From contig NC_009046.1 of NCBI RefSeq assembly GCF_000209165.1, positions 806,001 to 870,000 on the forward strand: a DNA stretch of 64,000 nucleotides. Reading direction: 5' to 3'. Source of the stretch: Scheffersomyces stipitis CBS 6054 (Eukaryota; Ascomycota; Pichiomycetes; Serinales; Debaryomycetaceae). The notes beneath the pieces were generated by a model that ran no database searches, was not told where the DNA came from, and saw nothing but the letters and a program-made list of their open reading frames with translations. The position numbers and the translations under genes are program-made. Shown here in pieces: positions 41,516 through 52,060 of the stretch (the stretch's first letter is position 1; each line of letters opens with the position of its first letter).

Positions 41516-42274
41516 CGTAGTCTACGAATGTTCTAGATAGTCCTGAAAGGGTTTGTTGGATCTTTTACAAGTTTTGACTTTGTGTCCAACCATTGAAAAA
41601 GGACTGTTGGACAATTCTCCAGAGTTAAAAGAAAGGAAAAAGTAGGTCATGTGCTGATTCACGTGAGACGTATTGTAATAGAGCGTACGCTGGATCTTGC
41701 TAGCAACTTCTTTGTGCGGGTTAGATCATGTGATCAGATAATGTGGCCTCGTACAAGAACGGCTGCACTTTTTTTGAATTAATAGATAAGCGCAGACGCA
41801 TCGCTACATATGATAAACGTGGAAATTAACGAAGCACAATCGTGCTCTAATAGGCAACAATCGTTACACGCAAGATCCAGTTGTTCTTCGAGATTCTACG
41901 AACTTTTTTGAATGGGTCATAACTGTATATTTGAAAACCTAGAGAATGCAAAGAAACCAAGTAAAAGCAAGAGTTGAAAGCAAAGCCGTGGAACCTATAT
42001 ATAAATATATAATAACTACACCGATAATTTAATATAAAGAGGTTTTCGTGAAAGTGACGAACAATCATGGATGCATGGAAGTGAATTGTGTGTTTTGTTC
42101 ATCGGATGTTGAAAACATGCATTCGCAATGTTAATCAAGTCGTGATTCGTTTTGCACTTCGGGCACAGGGCGACTCTCTTTCGCCAGGAAGAAGAGTCGA
42201 ATACCTGGCTCCCAAGATGTATAATGTGAGGTCAGATTAGATACTTGGAGTTCGTAGGATAATTCCATGATGAC
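41516..42274. other. Intergenic region upstream of SRP54
   Basis: A 759-bp spacer between two minus-strand genes: the SRP54 promoter and 3' end of the orphan to its right. It contains two Cbf1-type E-boxes, listed separately. No gene is supported. Confidence 0.6.
41659..41666. promoter_or_regulatory. Cbf1-type E-box TCACGTGA upstream of SRP54
   Basis: A palindromic TCACGTGA lies about 144 bp upstream of the SRP54 ATG. CACGTG is bound by Cbf1 or Pho4-type bHLH factors; in Candida, Cbf1 takes part in ribosomal-protein gene control. A second, weaker site (TCATGTGAT, reverse complement ATCACATGA, fitting RTCACRTGA) is at 41726-41734. Confidence 0.6.
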
Positions 42275-42973
42275 CTAGTTCAATAGTATTAATTGATCTA
42301 TCAAGTTCAAGTCACGCTCCAAGTTGTTCTTGTTGAAGGTGATGAAGTGCAATTTGGTGTCGAATGCGTCGTCGAGTTCGTCGTCGACCACATCGTCTAT
42401 GGACATGTCCATCATACTTTTTGTAGGCTGTTGAACCATCTTCGATTGCGAAGGCAAGATGGGAATTGCTCCCTGGGTATTTCCCTTGTGCTCAAAGCAT
42501 GATGCCTTGGAGAAGTAACACGAGTCGTTAATGTTTGCGTACTTGGGATGGGCAGCTACCGACGGAGAGGCCGATGCTAAAAATGATAAATTTATGCAAT
42601 CGTACTTCAAGTGCTGGTGGTTGCTGGCTCCATGTTGGCTGGTGAGGTATTGATGAACGTCACTGTCTACGTAGGAATAATTGCAATCGTGTTTTGCTAC
42701 AACTACAGGAGTCGGCTGTTTCGTCTTTATATGATGGTGGTGGGAGTTAACCGATGTGAGAGTGGTAGATGCAATGCTGCCCTGGTTGACTGCTTGGTTG
42801 TTAACAAAATTGTTTTCGTTTTTGAAATTATCGATGGTGAACATTTTCTCTATGTCTTTTATTGATTTGGAAAAAATTTCATTTTCTAGCTTGAGTCTCT
42901 TCGATGACTTGTTGGAATTGGAAGCTGTGTACAAGGACGACGATTCTATCGAAGCAGACAGAGAGCGCTTCAT
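42275..42973 (-). CDS. Orphan 232-residue protein
   Basis: I do not recognise this protein. It starts MKRSLSASIESSSLY and has a basic cluster NKSSKRLKLE (about 21-31), a plausible nuclear localisation signal. The middle is Asn/His/Ser-rich with HHHHIK, and the C-terminus is acidic then hydrophobic: SIDDVVDDELDDAFDTKLHFITF and LERDLNLIDQLILLN, which could be a protein-interaction or degradation segment. No signal peptide or membrane segment. The large upstream desert (42974-46197) with a TATA box 118 bp before the ATG suggests a highly regulated gene, perhaps a regulator. Function unknown; the ORF itself looks genuine, given length and yeast-like codons. Confidence 0.72.
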   Translation of the reverse strand: MKRSLSASIESSSLYTASNSNKSSKRLKLENEIFSKSIKDIEKMFTIDNFKNENNFVNNQAVNQGSIASTTLTSVNSHHHHIKTKQPTPVVVAKHDCNYSYVDSDVHQYLTSQHGASNHQHLKYDCINLSFLASASPSVAAHPKYANINDSCYFSKASCFEHKGNTQGAIPILPSQSKMVQQPTKSMMDMSIDDVVDDELDDAFDTKLHFITFNKNNLERDLNLIDQLILLN

Positions 42974-43090
42974 AACTATCTGTCTTAACTTTGGAACACT
43001 ATAATGCCCTTTCTATAAAGTGAAACTTCAATCACCGGAAGAATGATTAAGTTTGAAGGCAATAAAAATAAGTTGGGGTACACTTCTGCT

Positions 43091-43098
43091 TTTATATA
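43091..43098 (-). promoter_or_regulatory. TATA box of the 232-residue orphan gene
   Basis: TATATAAA on the minus strand lies about 118 bp upstream of the orphan's ATG at 42973, at a spacing usual for yeast TATA promoters. Confidence 0.6.
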
Positions 43099-45959
43099 AC
43101 CTGCCAAAAATGTTCGAGGAAAATGTGGTGGAGGCCACCAATAGTTGCTTCGGCGTGGCTATCTCTTAACAGAGCGTAACTCCAGAAGGGGAAAAGAAAA
43201 AAAAGTCACTAAATTTACCCAAAATAATATAACTATCAAGGGCAAGATAACTAGAAAATATCTGAGAGGTTATTAGGGAAATAGGCTGCGGAACGAGTGG
43301 AGCACGCTTAACTATGGGAGGGTTGCAGCTGCCAAATCAGAAAAGTTATGGCACAATTTGGCAGACTAATATTCTCGAGGCACAAGATCGGTGCGTATAC
43401 CCAGATTATATAGCAAAACTAAAACCGAGACGGATGTTGTGAGGAGTCTATCGGTTGTTAAATTGTGGATGTGGAACAGGTGGCTGTTCTGTCATGAATG
43501 TTTACGTTTGATGGTATTCTAAGGCACGATTCTTAACAATTGCTCAAGATAAGAAATCCACCGTAATTAGAAATATACAAAAAAAAAATTAAAAAAATGA
43601 AACTTCTACGTGTGTACAAATCCTACAGTTTGCGTTCCCTTTCCATCGTCGACTGGTGAAGTGGTGTTCGCCTAGAAGCTTCGTCATCCGGATTGTGTTA
43701 ATAGCTCCAAATGGTGGGGTTAAAGTCGGCCACACAGCCTACGGTATACACATGATTCTCGTGGACCTGGTCAGGGTGGGACTTGAATGGATGAATCAAG
43801 CTGGCAAATTTCTACAACCGCCAACTAAGAATACGCTGTCGTTTTTCCATATCGGAAAATCTTATGCTCACTAAAACCGACATGTATGGGCCGGTCATAC
43901 TTTTCAGCACCACAAAGAAAAAGAATTAATTACCCAGCGGCAATTTCCTAGGTGTCGCTCTATTGAAAGGCACTAAACCGTCTGCTCCACTTTTTTTGTC
44001 GCACAGAAGCTGTCTATTAATTAGAGAGAAAAAAAAAGTACTAATCTGCAAAATCTGTTGTGCCATAATTGTTAGTGGAGATGGAAATATGAGACAGAAA
44101 GGATGCCCCATTATTCGGTTCTACACACTCCTCATCTCGATATTCTATTACAGGTATCATGCTCGTTGTTCCGGAGACAATAATAGGGGAAAGCGGTATT
44201 TTTTGCTCCTAATTAGCTAGAGAGAACTTCGTGCTTTTAATTGCAACATCGTCTTACGAGTCCAATATATTGCCGAACATGTGGTCTCACTGACGTGAAT
44301 GCCTCATTTCACCATGATCGCTCACTCACACAGCAGTGAAATTTTCAGGCTGGTTCCGTTTGATTGCCGTCTACGAACCGACAATTTGCTCTTCTGCTGA
44401 TGAAAAGAAATCGTCGCCAATTATATTGACATCACGTTTATTGCGCCAGCAACAATGGGGCCCCTCTGCGCTTGCTTTTTTTTCTCGCTGTCCACACTGT
44501 CCTAAAATTCTTTATCTTTTACTGCATAGCCGAACTACAGAAGAACCACAACATCGACCGGATCTCCTCGGTGTCGCACCCTTGGTAGGGCCATCGTTAT
44601 CTCTGTGCGGGCTGTGGTTTTGCTGGCTGGGGATTTGGCTTTGGGTTCGATTACTCGCTGGCTAACCGCGACCAGCAAGGCTGCTCTTGCTTGGGCCGAT
44701 GCTCTGACTCTACCGAGAATGTGATACGGATGTTTTAGTCTTCATCTGCCAATTATTGGCGGGACTCTGAATTACTGATGGATTCCGATTATGGTCTTCC
44801 TGTGTATAGGTTTAAATTACTTAAATTGGCTCTATTTTGTGGAATGGAACTATGCCACGATCGATCGTACGGGAAGTTAGACAACCAGACTAGACTAGCA
44901 GACTCGAGATTTTTTCGTCGCGATAGGAGTCTGGAGCGAAAGGGTTGGTGTATTTTTTTGGCGGGAGCGGCGTATGACTTGATACGGTAAGCATTTCCAC
45001 CTATTGTCGAAAAAGAAGAAACTTGCGACCCCGCATCTCGGTGTAACTCAACACTAAATTGGACACACAATACACCACCACAAGGCATAGAACGCGCTAG
45101 AAGGGTTTGGAAAATTGTGGAGCTTGTACCTGAAAAGGAGTAGAAGTTCGACGGCCATATTTCTTCATCCTGAGGCCTCCATTGCAATCGCCTCAGCTCG
45201 TCTGTGATGCCCAAATTGGGGATGCGCATTTCACAGTAATACTGGAAAGCGCCTTTGTGATCGTCAACATTTATTGTAGCGCTACAATAGACAGTTTCAG
45301 GTTCTCACTTCCAGATGGCATTATCTAAGGACGGCTCGGATTCCACTCCAGGTATTGTTGAGGGCTGATGAAGCATCCAGTTTCAGATACACGTATTTCA
45401 CACTTCCGTATTAGTCAATTTCATCGACACGATCCACCACAGCATAATGGTTTCACGTCTGGCGTCATCCATATCACTTATCGGCCATTATCTCTGAAAC
45501 CGTGCAACATTTCACTATTACTTTTTTTTCTGCGCTGTTCGGCTCATGGCTTATCTCTGTATCTCTATAAGAGTCTGACGGCCACAACTATCTTTGTTGT
45601 TGTTATCGCGCACTCGTGACCAACCGCCACAGATAGACGTGGAGCCTTCGCTGTGAAGTCCTCTTCTGAGATATCTCTCGAGATAACGTGATCCGCAGAT
45701 GTTGCTGGTGCAATCTTAGCAGCCTATCGCCAACACGGCTGCGATAATAACGAAACACCCGTCTGGTTCTCATACCGTTGAAATTGCATGAATTTAGACC
45801 ACAGTTGCTTGAGAGACCACGTCGTACCATAAGCTCCAATACACGGCGCCTGACTAACTCCGTTGTGCAAGCTCACTCTCGTTTCTGTAGTGTTTCTGTA
45901 GCACTGACGGTGTTGCAGGTTCCCTGAACTCTGTACTCTTTCGAAATGGGCAAGTCGTT

Positions 45960-45989
45960 TTTTGTATGCGGATTACTCCGCATACAAAA
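45960..45989. repeat. Perfect 12-bp inverted repeat with 6-nt loop
   Basis: TTTTGTATGCGG (45960-45971) and CCGCATACAAAA (45978-45989) are exact reverse complements separated by ATTACT. A further direct copy of CGCATACAAAAG lies at 46026-46037 and a partial CCGCATA at 46053-46059. The cluster is 140-240 bp beyond the YPF1 stop. It could form a hairpin or be paired protein-binding sites. Confidence 0.85.
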
Positions 45990-46197
45990 GTGGACTTTTA
46001 CCTCCAGCAAAATTTTGTTCTAATTCGCATACAAAAGTTTTTGTTTTCTAAACCGCATATTGTAGAATCAATAAACACTTGGGCTTGAAGCAATTGATTT
46101 TCGCCTATTTATCCTACTTTGTTATACTCATACAATAATTAATGTGGTTCGTCTGTAATATTTATGTGCAACTATATGCCAATAATCTGATCTCTAT

Positions 46198-48054
46198 TTA
46201 CTCTTCGTCACTGTACCATCTTTGTGGCTGTCTGTTCAAATCCTCTCTAATAACTTGCAATTCCTCGAGAACCTCGATTACAGCTTCGTCGTCATCTTCC
46301 TCGTATTCGACTTCTTCTTCTTCGATATCGTCATCGTCGTCAAGTTCGTCGTCGCTGCCTTCTCCAATCACAAATGTATCGTCGTCTTCCTCTTCATCGT
46401 CCGGGCCGAAATCTTCTGCTGTGTATCTTTTGGGTGCAAACTTTCTGAATTCATCCAAATCAGTTTCATCTTCTGATCCGGCCCTCTCCAATTCAACTTG
46501 GTCAACCCAGTCATCAAATGAGGCTTCGTCTTCGTTCAAAATGTAATCTTCATCCTCCTCTTCTATGTAGTTTTCATTTTCATTTTCGAAGTCCTTCTCG
46601 TCAAACTGCTTGATCTCGTCTTTAAATTCCCATAATTCAGTGAATTCTCTTCTTGCAAGACCAGTGATTGTTATTCCTCCCAAAAGAGAAGGAACTATAT
46701 ATAGCAAAGCTGGCTGGCCTACGCGGAAAATATTGAGCATAACAAGCGTAGCTGCAAGACCAATGAAATAAGAGACAATTGCTGCAGTAAAATAAGGCTT
46801 TGCGATTGGAGTCAAGTAGTGGAATGCTGTAGATGGATTCTTCTGGTGGTGACGGTAGACGTCAAATCTTAACGATAAAGAGGCAACCGTACCTGGGACA
46901 ATGATATCTCCCAATCCAAGCAAACTGAACTTCAATGGCTCGCCCCAGCTGCTACCTGGATGAGGAAGCAATATCTTCATTGGTATATTCAATCCTGTGG
47001 CAACCTTTTCCATTATCTCTGTTCCAAAGACAAAGTAAATGTCATAGAAGAAAAGACCAGACAACAAAAGGAACCCATACTTGAATTGACCAAATTTGAT
47101 CTTTTGAATACCAAATATTGCAAAATTAATAGCCATGGAATCAAGAACTAACCAGTTGATATCATTCATGTTATATTCAGAATTCAATATTGGGTTGTAT
47201 TTGTAGAACAGGTAAATTAGGCCAATTGTTAAAGGAAGGATTACTGCTGGTTTCAAGTCAAAGATCCAATTGGTATTTTCAGTTACTTTAGGAATTATTC
47301 TCACTGAAGTAGGACGCAAAATTTCGATCTTCTCCTCGCTCAAATACTTTTGAAAGGCTTCATTCCATTTTGGATCTTTCTTCAATTCCTTCTCTACGAA
47401 TTCGTCTTCATCAAAGTTCTCCAATCTGCCCAATGGAAAGTTGTCGTCCTTGTCGGCAGTCAATGTCAAACGGTATCTGCAGAAAAGATTGCTAGAATTG
47501 CTAAGGGGTCCACCAAGAAGCTTGGACAATTTTCTTGAAGAAGCAACAAGAACGTATTCCAAACTACCGTATATGGAGAACAACAGCACTGCTAAAATGT
47601 ATCTGTTCAACCACAAGTTGATATCGTCGATATTCCAGTTGTTCATGACATAGTTCAAGAAGTATAGCGTTCCTGCTGTGGATAGAGGCATAAGCAATAC
47701 ATGTACTAAACCCAAGTTCTGGCCTCCCAATGTGTACAATTGCATTTTGTTGGCTACAAAGTGTTCGGTGTTATCCACATCCGATGGATCCCAGTACGGA
47801 GATTTTCTGTCCAAACGAGGGTCTTCGCTGTTCGAAGGTCGTGATACTGTAGAATACGATCCTACTATTACGATCGCTATACTAACAAGCAAAATTAGAG
47901 CTCCATTGATCACTTCAGGAATGATTGGCGAGTCCTTCAAATATATCTTGTGGGGAATGATGTAAGCAAGCTGATCGATATAGGACAAGTTGCTAAACGC
48001 AAAGGTGATATTCTCCAACGAGGGAGCTGCTATGGTATCTGTAATATTGTCCAT
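46198..48054 (-). CDS. YPF1: Signal peptide peptidase-like aspartyl protease YPF1
   Basis: A 618-residue intramembrane aspartyl protease of the presenilin/signal-peptide-peptidase family. In Saccharomyces Ypf1 acts with Dfm1 in ER quality control and controls nutrient transporters. Seen: about nine hydrophobic segments; catalytic YD at Tyr337-Asp338 in LLSGLFFYDIYFVFGT; catalytic GLGD at 380-383 in FSLLGLGDIIVPGT; and the PAL motif in QPALLYIVPSLLGG near 450. The N-terminus has sequons NIT and NLS and a hydrophobic segment at 51-67. The C-terminal tail (from about 500) is long and strongly acidic, with runs such as DDDDIEEEEVEYEEDDDE, an unusual feature compared with the usual short KKXX-type tail. 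Start at ATG 48054. Confidence 0.9.
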   Translation of the reverse strand: MDNITDTIAAPSLENITFAFSNLSYIDQLAYIIPHKIYLKDSPIIPEVINGALILLVSIAIVIVGSYSTVSRPSNSEDPRLDRKSPYWDPSDVDNTEHFVANKMQLYTLGGQNLGLVHVLLMPLSTAGTLYFLNYVMNNWNIDDINLWLNRYILAVLLFSIYGSLEYVLVASSRKLSKLLGGPLSNSSNLFCRYRLTLTADKDDNFPLGRLENFDEDEFVEKELKKDPKWNEAFQKYLSEEKIEILRPTSVRIIPKVTENTNWIFDLKPAVILPLTIGLIYLFYKYNPILNSEYNMNDINWLVLDSMAINFAIFGIQKIKFGQFKYGFLLLSGLFFYDIYFVFGTEIMEKVATGLNIPMKILLPHPGSSWGEPLKFSLLGLGDIIVPGTVASLSLRFDVYRHHQKNPSTAFHYLTPIAKPYFTAAIVSYFIGLAATLVMLNIFRVGQPALLYIVPSLLGGITITGLARREFTELWEFKDEIKQFDEKDFENENENYIEEEDEDYILNEDEASFDDWVDQVELERAGSEDETDLDEFRKFAPKRYTAEDFGPDDEEEDDDTFVIGEGSDDELDDDDDIEEEEVEYEEDDDEAVIEVLEELQVIREDLNRQPQRWYSDEE

Positions 48055-50935
48055 TTCAACTTGTTGGTGGTACTACAGTGAAAATTAGTGTAGATATGCT
48101 TTATGTATTTTGTGAAATCTTGATTTCATGTTTACCTTTCAGTTCACTCCCCGAACTCATACAGAACGGACAGGTCAAAATGCAGATTTTCTCAGCCACA
48201 AATATTCGCGTCCTTGGTAACAGCAGGTACGTGCTACAGAACCCCAGATTAGCAGAAAGGGGGCTGCGTAAACGTAGGTTTGTCATGTTCCTATACCAGC
48301 ATATCCGATCAAGGTTAACGGCAGTAGAGAAGCATTTATAAAATGCCACTGAGTTACAAGTGACAATTCTTCTTTTATCGCAACCAAGAAATGTTCTAAT
48401 ATTTAACTGATTGCGAATTACTTTTTGCAGCTGATAGGGATTCACTACGAATTATAGAATGATAAGCCGCATAACATTCGAAACGATGTTTCATTGGAAA
48501 ATCTGTCGATTTGATACCAGGTCCAAGATTTACTATTCCACTAGTCACCAACTGTGACCTTCTGCTTTTCGGCAAACGCCTGAGTCATACAGACATTAAC
48601 ATGCGTACAAATTGCAATTAGTATCAATCAGGCAATTTCGACAAATGCCAGCATGGGCCCTATCGAACCGTATCTTACTACCACTGGACTCTTTGCTTAC
48701 ATCCACATTCGTGATTTTCAGCAAGCTGAACTAATCAAGTAAAGATTGGTAAATAAAGTATTTTTCAATGTGTAAGTCATTTTGTAGTTTTCTTGGTCAA
48801 CTGATACACAACCAGGTTGGAACACAATTTTTGTGGTCAGACAACATCGAAGAAGAGCGTTGCCACAAAAAATGCCGCAACTGTGACCTCCGTACCGATT
48901 CGATTCGATTCGATTCGTTGCAAAACACTGATTCTAGTAGCGAACGAGGCATCATTAGGAGTATTTCTGCAAAAATGGTTCGATAACGGAGGAGCAAAAT
49001 TTTTTAGTGAGGCACCGAAGCCAGAAGAAGAAAATTCCCCGAGACCAAGAATTAGCCTTTGTTTCGTAGCACTACACCATTAAAAACAGAACAAATGAGG
49101 TAACGACAGTAACGACCGCTACAATGGGAGACGACCGTCCCACGAATTCCATGTCGCTCTTGTCTCCCGCGTAAATTCTATAGAACTTGTTCTAAAAGAG
49201 AGAGAGCCTGGAAGTTGCTCCAAATATAATTGTTCATGCTTAGTAGATAACTGTTCTACAATATACTACGCAGACATAAGAGATAACGGGATATTTCTAC
49301 TGGGTCATGTAAGTCTTATCTCTGAGATTCCGGTGGTCAACTAAAACCCATGTCTCAGAATGTCCTTATGCATCAGCTAGCGGAGCTGGTACCAAAATTT
49401 CACTCAAATCACAGATTCTGCCGCACTTGTCTCTGGCTAAAGAGGAGAAGACTCTCACTAAAATTTGTTGGATTCAGGATCCACTATGTATGGAAGCAGG
49501 ATGACACCATTCGTGAGGACACCTTATGCATAGGCACCCCCTGGTACCAGCCCCCAATTTAGTTAGTATGCCCCAACTGTGTGTGCGAGTAGAATCTCTC
49601 GACAATGTTGATTTCAAGGCCAAAGTCGTGATATTTCCATCAAGTGATGCAAGCAAGGTGTAGAAAGTAAAAGTTGTAGAAAGCTATCAGATCTGTAGAA
49701 AATATCATTCTCCGATCACTTCTTTTTGCATTCGGTAAACCTTAACTTTTTTTTACCATATAGGGAATTCTGAATTCTGCAATAGACTTCATCTCTACTA
49801 GAGTTTCCTAACAATGAGTGGGGACGGTCAAGGAAAAACCCGCAGAATTCCACCCAATACAGGTTGCAACCGACGACAACTTGTAGCCCAATAATGCTCG
49901 TAATTGGAGCATTAGGATCAAATTCCCTGCGCCAGTGAGGCTACTTCGTTCCGCTGCGCCCTTCTTCTAAGTACCCGTTGGCCGTCTAGATCAGCACTTA
50001 CAGCACTTCAGAACGTCACCAGCCGCCCGTCCAGCGTACAGTCATTTCCAGGTGGAAATTATCTACGAAACGTACTCACGGCCACCACCAGCACAAATTG
50101 TCAGATCAGACTGAAAGCTGTTTCAGACCTTCTATACTGCATTCTGTAGGAATCAGGACTGTACCTTGGGCTGATCGACTGCAGGTGGATACCCAAAATG
50201 TATTTGTTCCCTCATAAACAGGTGATGAAAATGGAAGGGTCGCCTGTACAGGTGCATGATATCATTCATTTCTGAAAAGATTATACTTGCAAAATTTATT
50301 CTGTTTTAGATTTAGGTCATCTCTAAAATTTTGTACTCTGTAACCGTACCATGGTAGGTAATGCAAGAAGTTGCAGGATTATTAAAAATGCCTGTGGACG
50401 ATAAGCGGTCCACAATTTACTCCGTCCGTATTCTAGTTGGTGCATTTGTCTGCCTTCCACCACCATGATTATATATATATATTCAATTGTAGTTTCCATT
50501 TCAAATCATTCGAATTCATTTGTACTATTTATTACCTAAACAAATTATCTCGGTCATATACTTTATAATTTCCTATTCATAACTTCCCCAAACTGTAGTC
50601 GCCATATCGTCTTATTATAAACAGCTCCATAAACATAGTATATAATTGCACCTGCCAACCCGACATCCACATTTTGTATATATTTTGCAGGCTCTATTTT
50701 TGTCCAACCCAAATCAGCAGGTCTGTTATATTCTTCCATTCATACGATTGATGCCTAGAACACATATATTCAATTGAACTCCTTAGAATCAATTTATACA
50801 TATCAGCTCAATTTTTTCAATAGTACATTCACTTCAAAAAAATTCTCTTGCACTCCCATGCATCAGAAACTGAAAAAAAAGCTACGAATAAAGACAAGAA
50901 ATAACTACTAAACTTTACGTTTCTCAAATACTAGT
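48055..50935. other. 2.9-kb gene desert YPF1 / Ser-rich orphan
   Basis: A divergent intergenic region with no supported gene. Open frames of 60-115 codons occur but overlap one another on both strands and resemble nothing known. It holds a short ATTCG-type repeat near 48,896-48,917, a TA run near 50,469-50,481 and an AT-rich stretch from 50,460 on that looks like promoter and leader sequence of the + gene. Confidence 0.5.
48896..48917. repeat. Short ATTCG pentanucleotide repeat
   Basis: The plus strand reads CGATTCGATTCGATTCG, three to four units of CGATT, in the YPF1/orphan desert. It is too short to assign a function. Confidence 0.75.
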
Positions 50936-52060
50936 ATGTCAAGAGAAAGCAGCTCTATTGCAAAGGCTGATCATGAAATTTCAGAAAACTCTATTGATCA
51001 GGCAGTAAAAGATGAGTCGTACAAGCCAGAAGTAGTGGATTCGCAACCACAGCCCAACATTGCTGATGTAGCACCTCCACTTGCAGAAGCCTTTGCCATT
51101 TCAACCCATTTTAAACACGCAACAACTCTCCGGACCGGAAATCCAATTTCCTATGCATACAATAATTATGATCATTACCATCATAAAATTCATAAATTCA
51201 TAAAGAGAACCTTTCACAGGCTCTATTACCCAAACGAAGAGGCTACTCCGGGAGGAGTAACTAGCCCTACAAAGTCTATTGGGTCTACTTCAATGTTGCC
51301 CAAAGAACAAAGTTCATCAAATTCCTCTTCCTATATATTTGAAAGAAGTTTAGAAAGTAATGCCTCGCGTACGATTTTAAACAACCCAGAGACACCATCT
51401 CACTATCTCCTTGAGAACTATACTAATCCTATTCTCGACACCACGACAGAAATAATTAGTAACCCTAATCTTGATTTTTATAACGATGTTAAATTGAATT
51501 GTTATTGTGAAGATGATTGTGCTGAAGATCATGTTGGGGAGCCAAGACCTCGTTCCAGATCTATCATCAGCAGTTCTCTAATTAGTTCTTTTGACCATCA
51601 CAATAATAGTAGTAAATCGAAAATTCTCTCTGATGAGGATGGAGAGGTTCAAGAAGAGGAAGAAGGTGAGGAAGATGAAGAAGATGAAGAATATAACGAT
51701 GATGACTCCAAAAGCCGTCATTCTCATCACCAAAGCAAGTCTAAGCGTTCTAGTTTCTCTGCACCTTCCATTGCATCTTCTAGAACTGCGAGTGGGGCAG
51801 TCTCGCCATTAACCAAACGCCTGATAAGCTTCGTAAAGACATCGCTACCAGCTCCTATGACCCCAGCAGGTAATCCAAATGCAAGTAGAACGGGAAGCAA
51901 TGGCCAGACCATTGATTTCTACTCATTTGCAGATATGATAAATAACGAGGATTTCGAAGAAGGAGAAATTGCAGCCAACAAGGTCTCCGAGACCAATCTG
52001 CAATTTAGAAAGGGTAGTTTCACGACTATGAGCGTGAAGGATTACATTGGGGTATTATAA
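50936..52060 (+). CDS. Ser-rich orphan with C-terminal IDFYSFADMI motif
   Basis: A 374-residue, largely disordered protein. It has an N-terminal Ser/Glu region, a His/Tyr-rich part (NNYDHYHHKIHKFIKRTFHRLYYP, in parts, about 75-100), Ser-rich stretches, an acidic run (EEEEGEEDEEDEEYNDDD, about 238-255), a Ser/basic segment (SKSKRSS) and a C-terminal block TIDFYSFADMINNEDFEEGE then VKDYIGVL. The last block looks conserved, and a similar short DFYSFAD-type motif occurs, as I recall, in several small yeast proteins of unknown function, but I cannot place the family with certainty. No signal or membrane segment. The 2.9-kb upstream region implies elaborate regulation. Confidence 0.75.
   Translation: MSRESSSIAKADHEISENSIDQAVKDESYKPEVVDSQPQPNIADVAPPLAEAFAISTHFKHATTLRTGNPISYAYNNYDHYHHKIHKFIKRTFHRLYYPNEEATPGGVTSPTKSIGSTSMLPKEQSSSNSSSYIFERSLESNASRTILNNPETPSHYLLENYTNPILDTTTEIISNPNLDFYNDVKLNCYCEDDCAEDHVGEPRPRSRSIISSSLISSFDHHNNSSKSKILSDEDGEVQEEEEGEEDEEDEEYNDDDSKSRHSHHQSKSKRSSFSAPSIASSRTASGAVSPLTKRLISFVKTSLPAPMTPAGNPNASRTGSNGQTIDFYSFADMINNEDFEEGEIAANKVSETNLQFRKGSFTTMSVKDYIGVL

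Larger units (their letters stand above)
42974..46197. other. 3.2-kb gene desert upstream of the orphan gene
   Basis: No supported gene lies between the orphan ATG (42973) and the YPF1 stop (46198). Open frames exist, the longest with an ATG at 44789-45229 (-), 146 codons, but it uses rare codons (CGC, CGA, GCG, CTG) and shows no domain. The region holds a TATA box and an inverted repeat, listed separately. I judge it most likely to be an extended promoter or to hold an unannotated noncoding transcript. Confidence 0.5.

Noticed and set aside
44336..44665. 109-codon plus-strand frame in the desert
   Set aside because: Starts with GTG, Trp/Cys/Leu-rich shadow-like composition, no domain.
44580..44670. 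Possible tRNA B-box (GGTTCGATTAC)
   Set aside because: Only resembles the consensus; no matching A-box or acceptor stem around it.
43000..46100. Retrotransposon or LTR remnant in the desert
   Set aside because: I found no long terminal repeats, primer-binding site or reverse-transcriptase-like peptide in any frame.
48660..48680. Possible reverse-strand tRNA B-box at TATCGAACC
   Set aside because: The conserved C61-equivalent position is wrong and no stem pairs were found.
50900..50935. Possible 5' UTR intron before the Ser-rich orphan (TACTAAA then CTAG just before ATG)
   Set aside because: The branch-point-like sequence deviates from TACTAAC and I found no matching 5' splice site at a credible distance.
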